This document shows positions 8,924 through 17,174 of a stretch of 64,000 nucleotides of DNA, piece after piece. Within the stretch, counting starts at the first letter, position 1, and every line of letters begins with the position of its first letter. Both the position numbers and the translations under genes were made by a program. Source of the stretch: Hoeflea_A sp040932035. GTDB taxonomy: Bacteria; Pseudomonadota; Alphaproteobacteria; Rhizobiales; Rhizobiaceae. The notes under the pieces were generated by a model. That model made no database searches. It saw only the letters and a program-made list of their open reading frames with translations, and was not told the DNA's origin. The stretch is taken from contig NZ_JBFRBB010000001.1 of the NCBI RefSeq assembly GCF_040932035.1, positions 1,116,001 to 1,180,000 on the forward strand. The letters are read 5' to 3'.

Positions 8924-10086
8924 ACCGCGCCTTTTCTCTCATGTTGATTGTCCCGGCGCTGATTGTGTCGATTGGTGTTGGCTCTTCTCGCGCGGACGAA
9001 TTGCGGGCCACCGGTGACCTCGGTGTCGTGGTGGAGCGCATGACCGGTTCGCTGCTGATCGTCGACCAGTCCGAAAGGGCGGCCATCGGCCGGGTGGAAG
9101 GATTGGGCGATCTCTCCCACGCTTCCGTCGTATTCTCGCCGGACCAGCAATATGCCTTCGTCTTCGGACGTGACGGCGGACTGACCAAGGTGGATCTCCT
9201 GATCGGTGAGATTGCCGGGCGGGTGGTGCAGTCCGGCAATGCCATAGGCGGGGCGATTTCCGATGACGGAAAACTTGTCGCCGTCTCCAACTATGAGCCG
9301 GGAGGCGTGCGCGTCTTCGATGCGTCAACGCTGGAATTGGTGGCGGACATTCCAACCGGATCGAAGACCATCGGCCTTGTTGATGCGCCCGGTCGCCGGT
9401 TCGTGTTCACACTCTGGGATCTCGGCGAGACCTGGATAGCCGACTTCTCCTCCGGAATGCCGCAAATCACCAAAATCACGGGCATTGGCGACAGGCCCTA
9501 TGATGCGCTGATCACCGCCGACGGCCGGCGATACATTGCCGGTCTGTTCGGTGAAGACGGTCTTACGGCGCTCGACTTGTGGGAGCAGCAGCCCACGCCG
9601 GAGCGCATCCTCGCGGGCTATGGCCGCGGCGAGGATGCGTTACCGGTCTACAAGATGCCGCATCTTGAGGGCTGGGCCCTGGCGGGCGAGCGTTTCGTGC
9701 TGCCGGCGGTCGGCCGTCACGAAGTCCTTTGGGTGGATGCGCGGACCCTTGAAGAAACCGGCCGCACAAAAACCCACGGCCAGCCGGTCTTCGCCGTTGC
9801 CCGGCCGGACGGGCGCCAGGTCTGGGTCAATTTTGCCCATCCGCTCAATGACACGGTTCAGATCATCGACACGCCGAGCGGCGAGGTGGTTCACAGCCTC
9901 AAGCCCGGACCGGCCGTTCTCCATATGGAATTCACGCCGCGCGGCCATGAAGTCTGGGTGTCGGTGCGCGATGCGGGTCGCATAGACATTTACGACACGC
10001 GCACATTTGAAAAAACCGGTGAGATAGCCGCTGATAGTCCGTCGGGTATTTTCTTCACGGCGCGTGCGCACCGTACGGGGCTTTGA
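8920..10086 (+). CDS. nirF: NirF, periplasmic heme d1 biosynthesis protein
   Basis: 388 residues. NirF is a d1-propeller homologue without the cytochrome c domain and acts late in heme d1 formation, proposed as a dehydrogenase converting dihydro-heme d1 to heme d1. A hydrophobic N-terminal segment ending at SSRADE looks like a signal peptide; the rest is the repetitive beta-propeller pattern shared with NirS and NirN (for example VVFSPDQQYAFVFGRDG and FTPRGHEVWVSVRD). ATG 8920 overlaps the nirC stop as ATGA, with GAAGGA upstream inside nirC. Confidence 0.95.
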   Translation: MNRAFSLMLIVPALIVSIGVGSSRADELRATGDLGVVVERMTGSLLIVDQSERAAIGRVEGLGDLSHASVVFSPDQQYAFVFGRDGGLTKVDLLIGEIAGRVVQSGNAIGGAISDDGKLVAVSNYEPGGVRVFDASTLELVADIPTGSKTIGLVDAPGRRFVFTLWDLGETWIADFSSGMPQITKITGIGDRPYDALITADGRRYIAGLFGEDGLTALDLWEQQPTPERILAGYGRGEDALPVYKMPHLEGWALAGERFVLPAVGRHEVLWVDARTLEETGRTKTHGQPVFAVARPDGRQVWVNFAHPLNDTVQIIDTPSGEVVHSLKPGPAVLHMEFTPRGHEVWVSVRDAGRIDIYDTRTFEKTGEIAADSPSGIFFTARAHRTGL

Positions 10087-10089
10087 TCC

Positions 10090-11082
10090 ATGAACCTCGC
10101 ACTCGACCCCATCGACAACGCCCTTCTCGACCGCTGGCAGCGGGATTTCCCGCTCGTATCGCGCCCGTTTGAGGTGATTGCGGAAAGTCTGAGCCTCTCC
10201 GAAGCCGAAGTGCTGGAGCGACTGCAAAAGCTCAACATGGCAGGTGCGATCAGCCGTATCGGAGCCACGTGCCGGCCGAATACAGCCGGCGCAAGCACGC
10301 TGGCGGCGGTCTCCGTGCCGGAGCTTCAGGTCGATCACATAGCATCAATCATTGGATCGGAAGCCGGTGTCAACCATTCCTACCTTCGCGACAATCACTG
10401 GAACATCTGGTTCGTGGCGACGGGACCGAACCGCCTCCATGTCGATGCGACGCTTGCGCGGATCGAGAGCGCAACGGGCCTGCGCGTTCTCAACCTGCCG
10501 CTGGTGCGCCCGTTCAACATAAGCCTTGGATTTTCCCTGGATGGATCGGGCCGCATGCCCCCGCCGCGAAAGAGCGTCGATGCCGAGGTTCTGGAACCTG
10601 GTGATGAGGCTATTATGCAGGCGCTGTCGACCGGGCTTGCGCTGACATCGCGCCCCTTTGCCGAACTTGCAAATACACTCGGCAGATCCGAAGCCGAAGT
10701 GCTGCGGCGGGTCGAAGCCCTCTCGGCCGCGGGCCTCCTCACGCGCGTCGGTGTGATCGTGCGTCACCGGGCGCTCGGCTGGCGATCCAATGCCATGGTG
10801 GTCTGGGAATTGCCGGAAGCTGAAATTGAAAGCGTTGGACCGGCCCTGGCTGCGGTCCCCGGTGTAACTTTGTGCTATCAGCGCCGCCCGGTGCCCGGTG
10901 TCTGGCCCTACACCCTCTATTGCATGATCCATGCGCGCAGCCGCGCCGAGGCCTTTGGCATATTGGAGCGCGCCTGTGACGATGTCGGGCTGGCGTCCGT
11001 TCCCCATCAGGTCCTGTTCAGTGTCCGGTGCTTCAAGCAGACCGGCGCGCTCATCACCGAAGCCAAGGAAGCGACGGGATGA
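10090..11082 (+). CDS. nirDL: NirDL, fused siroheme decarboxylase subunits
   Basis: 330 residues, about twice the size of NirG or NirH, because two Lrp/AsnC-like modules are joined. Each module has a winged-helix-like N-terminus (LLDRWQRDFPLVSRPFEVIAE near residue 10 and MQALSTGLALTSRPFAELA near residue 175) and an AsnC-type sensor domain. With NirG and NirH they form the siroheme decarboxylase that removes two carboxylates to give 12,18-didecarboxysiroheme. In many species nirD and nirL are separate genes. The second module contains the conserved YQRRPVPGVWPYTLYCMIH stretch. No operator binding is expected. Its stop overlaps the nirG ATG. Confidence 0.94.
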   Translation: MNLALDPIDNALLDRWQRDFPLVSRPFEVIAESLSLSEAEVLERLQKLNMAGAISRIGATCRPNTAGASTLAAVSVPELQVDHIASIIGSEAGVNHSYLRDNHWNIWFVATGPNRLHVDATLARIESATGLRVLNLPLVRPFNISLGFSLDGSGRMPPPRKSVDAEVLEPGDEAIMQALSTGLALTSRPFAELANTLGRSEAEVLRRVEALSAAGLLTRVGVIVRHRALGWRSNAMVVWELPEAEIESVGPALAAVPGVTLCYQRRPVPGVWPYTLYCMIHARSRAEAFGILERACDDVGLASVPHQVLFSVRCFKQTGALITEAKEATG

Positions 11083-11543
11083 AACGCGCGGTCTGTGACA
11101 TTGACGCGATCGATAGCCGCATCATCAACGCGCTGCAGGAGGGTTTTCCGCTCTCCACACGGCCCTATCGTGACGCGGCAACACAGTTCGGTATTAAAGA
11201 AGACGAACTCATCGCGCGTCTTGCAAGATTGAAGAAGGAAGGCGCGGTTACCCGCTTCGGCCCTTTCTACAATGCCGATGCCATGGGCGGTGCTTTCTGC
11301 CTCTGCGCAATGGAGGTTCCGAAAGACCGATTCGATACGGTCGCCGGTATCGTCAACGCATTGCCGCAAGTGGCCCACAACTATGAACGTGATCACAGGC
11401 TCAACATGTGGTTCGTGCTGGCGACTGAAGCCCCCGAGGGGATTGAGGCGGCGGCCGAAACGATCGAAGCGGAAACAGGTATCTGCGTATTCCGCTTCCC
11501 CAAGCTCAAAGAGTTCTTCATTGGTTTCAAGGTGGCCGCATGA
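11079..11543 (+). CDS. nirG: NirG, siroheme decarboxylase subunit
   Basis: 154 residues, one Lrp/AsnC-like module: an HTH-like N-terminus (IDSRIINALQEGFPLSTRPY) and a ligand-binding RAM-like half with HNYERDHRLNMWFVLAT. Part of the NirDLGH complex that decarboxylates siroheme. ATG overlaps the nirDL stop (ATGA) and its own TGA overlaps the nirH ATG, so translation is coupled. The paralogous nature of NirD, L, G and H makes the exact letter a call by position: it follows DL and precedes H. Confidence 0.92.
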   Translation: MKRAVCDIDAIDSRIINALQEGFPLSTRPYRDAATQFGIKEDELIARLARLKKEGAVTRFGPFYNADAMGGAFCLCAMEVPKDRFDTVAGIVNALPQVAHNYERDHRLNMWFVLATEAPEGIEAAAETIEAETGICVFRFPKLKEFFIGFKVAA

Positions 11544-12031
11544 TCATCGACGAAACCGACCGCAGGATTATTGAAGAGACCCAGTCCGGTCTGCCGCTGG
11601 TTCCCGAACCCTATGGCCATATCGCCGCCGCGCTCGGCCTGGAAGAAAGCGACGTGATCGAGCGCCTGTCTGCAATGCAGGCGCGCGGTGTTATCCGCAG
11701 GATTGCCGTTGCGCCCAATCACTACGCATTGGGTATGACGGCCAATGGCATGACTGTTTGGGATGTCCAGGACGATGCAGCAGAGCAACTCGGCGCTAAA
11801 GTCGGCGCACTCGATTTCGTTTCCCACTGCTATCTTCGTCCGCGCGCGCTCCCGGACTGGCCGTACAACCTCTTCGCCATGGTGCACGGCACCACCCGGA
11901 CCGAGGTGGGGGAAAAGCGCGAGGCTATTGCCGCGCTCCTCGGTCCGGCATGCCGCGCCGGCACAATCCTCTATTCAACGCGAATCTTGAAAAAGACCGG
12001 CCTGAGGCTGGCCCGGAAAGGAAAACACTGA
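11540..12031 (+). CDS. nirH: NirH, siroheme decarboxylase subunit
   Basis: 163 residues, one Lrp/AsnC-like module (IDETDRRIIEETQSGLPLVP at the N-terminus; SHCYLRPRALPDWPYNLFAMVHG in the effector half, matching the second half of NirDL). Partner of NirDL and NirG in converting siroheme to didecarboxysiroheme. The stop overlaps the nirJ start as TGATG. Assignment as H rather than L relies on gene order and on resemblance to the NirL-like half of the fused NirDL. Confidence 0.92.
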   Translation: MIIDETDRRIIEETQSGLPLVPEPYGHIAAALGLEESDVIERLSAMQARGVIRRIAVAPNHYALGMTANGMTVWDVQDDAAEQLGAKVGALDFVSHCYLRPRALPDWPYNLFAMVHGTTRTEVGEKREAIAALLGPACRAGTILYSTRILKKTGLRLARKGKH

Positions 12032-13239
12032 TGTTTCGCCTGTCGGAATATATGCGCCAGATCGTTGAGCCGAGGCCTGTGCGCCGGCACAAGGGACCGG
12101 TCAAACCGGTGGTGATCTGGAACCTGACGCGACGCTGCAACCTGCGTTGCCGCCATTGCTATACCGTTTCGGCCGATGTCGATTTTCCGGGTGAACTGAC
12201 CCATGAACAGGCAATGGACGTGCTGGAAGATCTGGGCGGATTTGGTATTCCAGCACTGATCCTGTCGGGCGGCGAGCCGCTGGCCCGGCGGGATCTGTTT
12301 ACGATCGCCGAGCGCGCGCGACAGCTGAAAGTGCATCTCGCGTTGTCGACCAACGGCACGGCAATCATTGGCGAGACTGCCGACCGGGTAGCCGATATCG
12401 GATTTGACTATGTCGGCATCAGCATTGACGGGATCGGCAAGACGAATGACTGGTTCCGCGGCCAGGTCGGGGCCTTCGATCAGGCCCTGGCCGGCGTGCG
12501 CGCCTGCAGGAAACGCGGCATCAAGGTAGGTCTGCGCTTCACCCTGACCGAAGACAATGCCGATCAGTTGCCGGATTTGCTGGCACTGGCGGAAGACGAG
12601 GGCGTCGACAAATTCTATCTCTCCCATCTCGTCTATGCCGGTCGCGGCGACAAGAATCGGGGCGGCGATGCAAGCTGGGCCCGTTCGCGCGCCGCGATGG
12701 ATCTTTTGATAAGCCGGGCGTGGAAGGCCGCCGATGAGGGCAGGCCCCTCGATATCGTCACCGGCAACAACGACGCTGATGCGGTCTATTTCCTGCAGTG
12801 GGCGCAAAAGCGCTTCACCAATCAGCAGATTGATCATCTGCGGGCGCATCTTGAGGCCTGGGGTGGCAACTCGGCCGGGGTGGGCGTTGCCAATATAGAC
12901 CCGCAGGGCAATGTACATCCGGATACCTACTGGTCCGACTATACGATTGGCAGCGTCAAGGAACGGCGCTTTTCCGAATTGTGGACCGGCGACGATCCGA
13001 TGCTTGCAGCGCTCCGGCTCCGCCCGCGTCCGCTGAAAGGACGCTGTGGGGCATGTGCCTACAAGGCCGTTTGCGGCGGCAATACCCGCATCCGGGCGCT
13101 GCAGGTAACCGGCGATCCCTGGGCCGAGGACCCAGCCTGCTACATGAGCGACGAGGAGATCGGCGTTGAAAGTGGCGACCGCGTAACCGTGACACCATTT
13201 CGAGGTAAGAGCAGTGATCCGATTCATCGCTTTGTTTAG
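12031..13239 (+). CDS. nirJ: NirJ, radical SAM enzyme of heme d1 synthesis
   Basis: 402 residues. Radical SAM protein that replaces two propionate side chains of didecarboxysiroheme by oxo groups. The radical SAM Cys motif is CNLRCRHC (Cys36, Cys40, Cys43), followed by the SGGEPL glycine/glutamate motif. A C-terminal auxiliary iron-sulfur region is visible as CGACAYKAVCGGNTR with a further Cys near DPACYM, the SPASM-like pattern of NirJ. The start at 12031 follows GGAAAGGAAAA in the end of nirH. The gene overlaps nirN by 26 bases. Confidence 0.95.
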   Translation: MFRLSEYMRQIVEPRPVRRHKGPVKPVVIWNLTRRCNLRCRHCYTVSADVDFPGELTHEQAMDVLEDLGGFGIPALILSGGEPLARRDLFTIAERARQLKVHLALSTNGTAIIGETADRVADIGFDYVGISIDGIGKTNDWFRGQVGAFDQALAGVRACRKRGIKVGLRFTLTEDNADQLPDLLALAEDEGVDKFYLSHLVYAGRGDKNRGGDASWARSRAAMDLLISRAWKAADEGRPLDIVTGNNDADAVYFLQWAQKRFTNQQIDHLRAHLEAWGGNSAGVGVANIDPQGNVHPDTYWSDYTIGSVKERRFSELWTGDDPMLAALRLRPRPLKGRCGACAYKAVCGGNTRIRALQVTGDPWAEDPACYMSDEEIGVESGDRVTVTPFRGKSSDPIHRFV

Positions 13240-14761
13240 CTGCATGGCTTTGCTGAGCGGTCCGGCGCTTGCTGGGCCCGAGGCAATTTATGAAGAATAC
13301 TGCGCGGTCTGCCACGGCGCCGACCGCCTTGGACGGACGGGGCCTGCATTGATCCCCGAGACCCTGAAGCGCATGCGCGGACCCAGGCTTGCCGATGTCA
13401 TTTCAAATGGCCGCGCTGCCACGCAGATGCCCGCCTTTGCCGAAACGCTGGATGCCGATGAAATTACCGCTCTGGCTGAATTCGTAAAGGTGCCGCTTGC
13501 CGAAATTCCGCAATGGGGCGTCGATGAGATCACAGCCAGCCGGTCGCTCAATACCGATTACCGGCCGGCTGAAAAACCGGTCTTCGAAGCCGATCCGCTG
13601 AACGTCTTTCTGGTTGTGGAGACGGGTGACCACCATGTCAGCGTATTGGATGGCGACAGGTTTGAGGTCATGGACCGCTTCGCAACGCCCTTCGCGGTGC
13701 ATGGCGGGCCGAAATTCACTCCGGACGGGCGCTATGTTTTCATCATGTCTCGCGACGGCTGGGTGCAGAAATACGACCTTTGGAGCCTCGCCGAAGTCGG
13801 GCGTATCCGCGCCGGGCTAAACAGCCGCAACATCGCAATCTCCAAGGACGGCAGACATCTGGCCGTCGCCAACTATCTGCCGCGCACACTGACGATTTTG
13901 TCTGCCGATGACCTATCGGTTGAACGCATATTCACGGTCAAGGCAAAGGACGGCACTGCCTCGCGCGTTTCGGCGGTCTATCAGGCGCCGCAGCGCGACA
14001 GCTTCATTTTGGCGCTGAAAGATGCGCCCGAGATCTGGGAAATCGCCACCGACCCCGATGCCGATCCGGTTTATGAGGGCTACGTCCACAGCCATGAAAA
14101 GGGAATGATCGAAGCACTTGCCTCATCCGAAGGCCTGTTCGCATTGAGGCGCATCGAGGTTGGTGAGCCGATTGACGATTTTTTCTTTACACCCGATTAC
14201 CGCAATCTCATCGGCGCGGCGCGCGATGGAGAACGCGGCGTCGTGGTCAATCTCAATGTCGGGCGCGAGATTGCGGAACTGCCGCTCCCGGGACTGCCGC
14301 ATCTGGGCTCCGGGATCTCGTGGTTCAGGGGTGATCGCCGCGTCATGGCGACGCCGCATCTCAGGGAAGGCCGGCTGTCCGTCATCGATATCGAGAATTG
14401 GGAGGTCGTCAACACGATTGAAACGCTTGGCCCCGGCTTTTTCCTGCGCAGCCACGAAAACGCCGACCACGTCTGGGCCGATGTGTTTTTCGGACCGAAC
14501 CGCGATGCGCTTCACGTGATCGACAAGCAGTCGCTGGAGATCGTCAAGACACTGCGGCCGGTGCCGGGCGCAACGGTCGCCCATGTCGAATTCGACCGCT
14601 ATGGACGCTACGCGCTGGTGAGCGTCTGGGAGGATGACGGCGCGGTCATTGTCTATGACGCAAAAACACTGGAGGAAGTCACCCGCCTGCCCATGAGGAA
14701 ACCGTCGGGAAAATACAATGTCTGGAACAAGATCAGCTTCTCCGATGGCACCAGCCACTGA
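13214..14761 (+). CDS. nirN: NirN, periplasmic c/d1-type cytochrome for heme d1 insertion
   Basis: 515 residues with a GTG start at 13214 preceded by GAGGTAAGA. NirN resembles NirS: signal peptide, N-terminal cytochrome c domain with CAVCH (Cys30, Cys33, His34) and a d1-type beta-propeller ending in MRKPSGKYNVWNKISF. It binds dihydro-heme d1, catalyses the last desaturation and hands heme d1 to NirS. It is distinguished from NirS by the shorter N-terminus and its place at the end of the heme d1 genes. Confidence 0.93.
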   Translation: MIRFIALFSCMALLSGPALAGPEAIYEEYCAVCHGADRLGRTGPALIPETLKRMRGPRLADVISNGRAATQMPAFAETLDADEITALAEFVKVPLAEIPQWGVDEITASRSLNTDYRPAEKPVFEADPLNVFLVVETGDHHVSVLDGDRFEVMDRFATPFAVHGGPKFTPDGRYVFIMSRDGWVQKYDLWSLAEVGRIRAGLNSRNIAISKDGRHLAVANYLPRTLTILSADDLSVERIFTVKAKDGTASRVSAVYQAPQRDSFILALKDAPEIWEIATDPDADPVYEGYVHSHEKGMIEALASSEGLFALRRIEVGEPIDDFFFTPDYRNLIGAARDGERGVVVNLNVGREIAELPLPGLPHLGSGISWFRGDRRVMATPHLREGRLSVIDIENWEVVNTIETLGPGFFLRSHENADHVWADVFFGPNRDALHVIDKQSLEIVKTLRPVPGATVAHVEFDRYGRYALVSVWEDDGAVIVYDAKTLEEVTRLPMRKPSGKYNVWNKISFSDGTSH

Positions 14762-15470
14762 AAACCGGTCGGTGCTTGTTGTCGCACACGGTTCGCCATC
14801 GAAACCGGAAGCGCAGGACCGTGTGCTGGCTGAGACAGCGGGCTGTGCTGCCGCCTGCCTTCCCGGATGGACCGTTCGTGGGGCGACGCTGGCGGGCAGG
14901 GACACGCTAGAAGCAGTTGCGGGCGAATTGCAGACGTCCAGGCCTCTCGTCTACCCTTTGTTCATGTCTGACGGCTGGTTCGTGAGAAAGGAGCTGTCGC
15001 GCCGCTTGCGAGCGCTTGGTTTGCGGGAGTTCGAAATCCTCGCGCCGCTTGGTCTTGATCCGGCAATCCATTCTCTTTGCCGCGATCAGGCACACCTAGC
15101 CGCCATTGCCGGCGGCTGCGATCCGATGGAAACAACCGTCGTTCTGGCTGCCCATGGCTCCCTGACAGATCATCGGCCGCGGGCAGCAGCACAGGCCGCC
15201 GCGGATAAGCTTTGCAAGTTGTTCAAGCGCGTATCCGTCGGATTTCTTGACGAGACGCCGCGTTTGTCTGAGGCGGCAAAGGTTGATGGACAGGCGCTTT
15301 GCCTGCCGTATTTTGCCGGAAGGTCGCGTCATGTCGAAACAGATGTACCGGCCGCACTTGAAAAGGCGCGCTTCTCGGGCCCGATACTCGATCCGGTTGG
15401 AATATGGCCGCAGGTCCCACGCATCATTGCAGCAGCTGTGTCTGACCATTCCGTGAGGATGGCGGCTTGA
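14745..15470 (+). CDS. CbiX-like sirohydrochlorin chelatase, two-domain form
   Basis: 241 residues with two CbiX-type halves: VLVVAHGSPSKPEAQD near the start and VVLAAHGSLTDHRPRAAAQ after residue 125, each with an A-H-G-S motif whose His is the usual metal or substrate ligand. CbiX/SirB enzymes insert Co or Fe into sirohydrochlorin. Here, directly after nirN, Fe insertion to give siroheme, the substrate of NirDLGH, is the simplest role; this is inference. ATG 14745 lies inside the nirN end; an earlier in-frame ATG at 14718 is possible. The stop overlaps the next gene. A precorrin-2 dehydrogenase is not present in this window. Confidence 0.8.
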   Translation: MAPATENRSVLVVAHGSPSKPEAQDRVLAETAGCAAACLPGWTVRGATLAGRDTLEAVAGELQTSRPLVYPLFMSDGWFVRKELSRRLRALGLREFEILAPLGLDPAIHSLCRDQAHLAAIAGGCDPMETTVVLAAHGSLTDHRPRAAAQAAADKLCKLFKRVSVGFLDETPRLSEAAKVDGQALCLPYFAGRSRHVETDVPAALEKARFSGPILDPVGIWPQVPRIIAAAVSDHSVRMAA

Positions 15471-15733
15471 GCAAAGATCATCCGGCGAACCAGGAAAAGG
15501 AAACCCGCTGGACGGTTCAGCGCATGGCGCTTCTTGCCTATCCGTTTGCCGCCGGCGCAGTAGCCATCAATATCTTCTTCATAGGATTGATGGCACAGGC
15601 GATCGGTTTGGATGCACTGACGCCGCTTCAGTCGATTGGTCTGGGGCTGGTGGGTGGAGTTCCCGCCGCGTGGTGGTTCGCCGGCAAGATACGTGGCCTA
15701 ATGGATGAAGCGGACGGAATAGACCGGTCGTGA
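15467..15733 (+). CDS. Small two-helix membrane protein, end of nir operon, unknown function
   Basis: 88 residues starting at TTG 15467, which overlaps the stop of the chelatase gene (TTGA), with GTGAGGA upstream. A polar N-terminus is followed by two hydrophobic helices (roughly residues 20-45 and 55-72) and a charged tail. I do not recognise the family. Tight coupling to the heme d1 genes suggests a membrane role in the same process, but that is inference from position only. No heme or metal-binding motif is visible. Confidence 0.65.
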   Translation: MSKDHPANQEKETRWTVQRMALLAYPFAAGAVAINIFFIGLMAQAIGLDALTPLQSIGLGLVGGVPAAWWFAGKIRGLMDEADGIDRS

Positions 15734-16010
15734 ACCGAGGCCATCCGGTTTGAGTGCAGCATGCCCACCCGACGCTTTATGGCGGCGCCTTACCGAATTA
15801 TATTTTTAACAGCGTGAATCAAAACGTGCATGTCGCACGTCAAGGTTTTGAAAATATTATAAAAATCAATGAATTCGGTGTGGTTTATGCACAGCTGTAC
15901 AGCCTCAATGACGGTTCAGCCACATTGCTGACATCACTGCATTGTTGCCTGAAAATATGCATTGCGGGGCGGATTCGTTAGCTGCCGCAGTGAAGTCAAA
16001 ACCCTTGATA
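15734..16010. other. AT-rich intergenic stretch with one inverted repeat
   Basis: No convincing gene. The middle (about 15795-15880) is clearly richer in A/T than its surroundings. It holds an inverted repeat ACGTGC-ATGTC-GCACGT at 15824-15840, which could be a weak terminator for the nir operon or an operator. An open frame of 75 codons from 15754 has no ribosome-binding site and an unlikely composition. Confidence 0.5.
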
Positions 16011-16011
16011 T

Positions 16012-16046
16012 TTGCCATTTGGCAAGGTATTTTATGCCAATTGGCA
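16012..16046. promoter_or_regulatory. Paired palindromic operators of the toxin-antitoxin operon
   Basis: Two related palindromes lie just before the antitoxin gene: TTGCCATTTGGCAA at 16012-16025 and TGCCAATTGGCA at 16035-16046. Their centres are 22 bases apart, about two helical turns, so two dimers could bind on the same face. The second abuts the ribosome-binding site. This is the layout expected for autorepression by an Xre antitoxin and its toxin complex. Confidence 0.75.
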
Positions 16047-16057
16047 AGGAGCGAATG

Positions 16058-16483
16058 ATGGCATTGCAACCCGTCCTGCAGGAATTTGCCGGTCCAGGTG
16101 CCGGGCTCTCCGTCTATGACAACGACCGTGTTTCGACAGTCGCCGCCAAGGCCTACACCCGCATTGCCGCCGCCTGGAAGCTTAACAACAGGACCGCTGC
16201 TGAACTGATAGCGGTGAGCCCGCGCACATGGGCGCGTATGAAAACCGGCGAATGGACGGGCCGGCTCAATCGCGATCAGTTGTTGCGGGTCAGCGCCATT
16301 ACCGGCCTCTACAAGGCGCTGCATCTGTTTTTTGGCGAAACCCTCGCGGACCGCTGGGTTGGACTGCGCAACAAGGGACCGATGTTCGCCGGCCGTGAAC
16401 CTGTTGAAATCATGATCGAGGGCGGCCTGCCGGTGATCATGGAAACGCGGAACTATGTCGATGCGCTAAGGGGCGGTGCGTGA
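16058..16483 (+). CDS. Xre/MbcA/ParS-type antitoxin
   Basis: 141 residues (a second ATG three bases upstream is equally in frame; 16058 gives the better distance to AAGGAG). The N-terminal half is an Xre-like helical domain (RIAAAWKLNNRTAAELIAVS, TWARMKTGEWTG); the C-terminal half matches the MbcA/ParS toxin-binding domain, DUF2384 (LFFGETLADRWVGLRNKGPM, FAGREPVEIMIEGG). Antitoxins of this type bind and neutralise RES-domain toxins and repress their own operon. The stop codon overlaps the toxin start (GTGA), typical of such pairs. Confidence 0.92.
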   Translation: MALQPVLQEFAGPGAGLSVYDNDRVSTVAAKAYTRIAAAWKLNNRTAAELIAVSPRTWARMKTGEWTGRLNRDQLLRVSAITGLYKALHLFFGETLADRWVGLRNKGPMFAGREPVEIMIEGGLPVIMETRNYVDALRGGA

Positions 16484-17160
16484 CGCCGCCTCTAACGACA
16501 ATCTGCCAGCAAGCAACCGTCCGCCTCGTTCCCACCGCGTACTACAAGCCCCCGGTTCTGGCCCCGCTTGTCGATGGCGAAGAGGAACTGGCAATCCTCG
16601 CGGAGGTTGAGGGGCTGACCAACCGCCGGCTGAAGGCGCAGAGTTCGGGTTTGCCGGATCTCGATCCGCGCGAACTGGCTTTCAATGTCTGGGGTCAGTC
16701 CTATATCAACGCGGCATTCGCCTATACGAGGGCCGGCGGTAACCGTTTCAATGACGACGGAAGGGGCGCCTGGTATTGCGCCTTTGACGATCTGACGGCG
16801 ATAGCCGAGGTTGCCTTTCACAAGACCCGTGAACTCGCGGCAATCGATGTGTTCGAGGATGAGGCGGTGTATCAGACGCTGCTTGCCGCATTCATCGGCG
16901 ATTTTCACGATGTGCGCGGACTGGACGAACCTGTGCCTTACCTCGGTAAAGAACCGGAAACGGCGTATCCCGAAGGGCAGGCGTTTGCCGCGGGGCTGCG
17001 GGACAATGGCGGTCGCGGCATCATCTACCCGTCGGTCCGGCACACCGGCGGCACCTGCCTTGTGGCCTTCCACCCGTATCTGGTCCAGGACGTGCGTCCC
17101 GGTGCCCGCTGGAAACTGATCTGGGATGGTTCGCCCGAATACACCGTTATGGCAGACTGA
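16480..17160 (+). CDS. RES-domain toxin (NAD+-degrading family)
   Basis: 226 residues from GTG 16480. RES toxins degrade NAD+ and cause growth arrest unless bound by the antitoxin. The three name-giving residues can be placed: Arg in NRFNDDGRGAWYCA, Glu in DLTAIAEVAFHKT and Ser in IIYPSVRHTGGTCLVAF. The protein is intact, so the module is probably functional. It shares a 4-base overlap with the antitoxin. The pair sits between the nir operon and a CoA-transferase gene, a common place for such mobile modules. Confidence 0.92.
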   Translation: MTPPLTTICQQATVRLVPTAYYKPPVLAPLVDGEEELAILAEVEGLTNRRLKAQSSGLPDLDPRELAFNVWGQSYINAAFAYTRAGGNRFNDDGRGAWYCAFDDLTAIAEVAFHKTRELAAIDVFEDEAVYQTLLAAFIGDFHDVRGLDEPVPYLGKEPETAYPEGQAFAAGLRDNGGRGIIYPSVRHTGGTCLVAFHPYLVQDVRPGARWKLIWDGSPEYTVMAD

Positions 17161-17174
17161 ACAGCGCGCCGGGA

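Noticed and set aside
15754..15981. 75-codon open frame between the nir operon and the antitoxin gene.
   Set aside because: No ribosome-binding site, A/T-rich, no recognisable domain, and its end overlaps the region before the operators.
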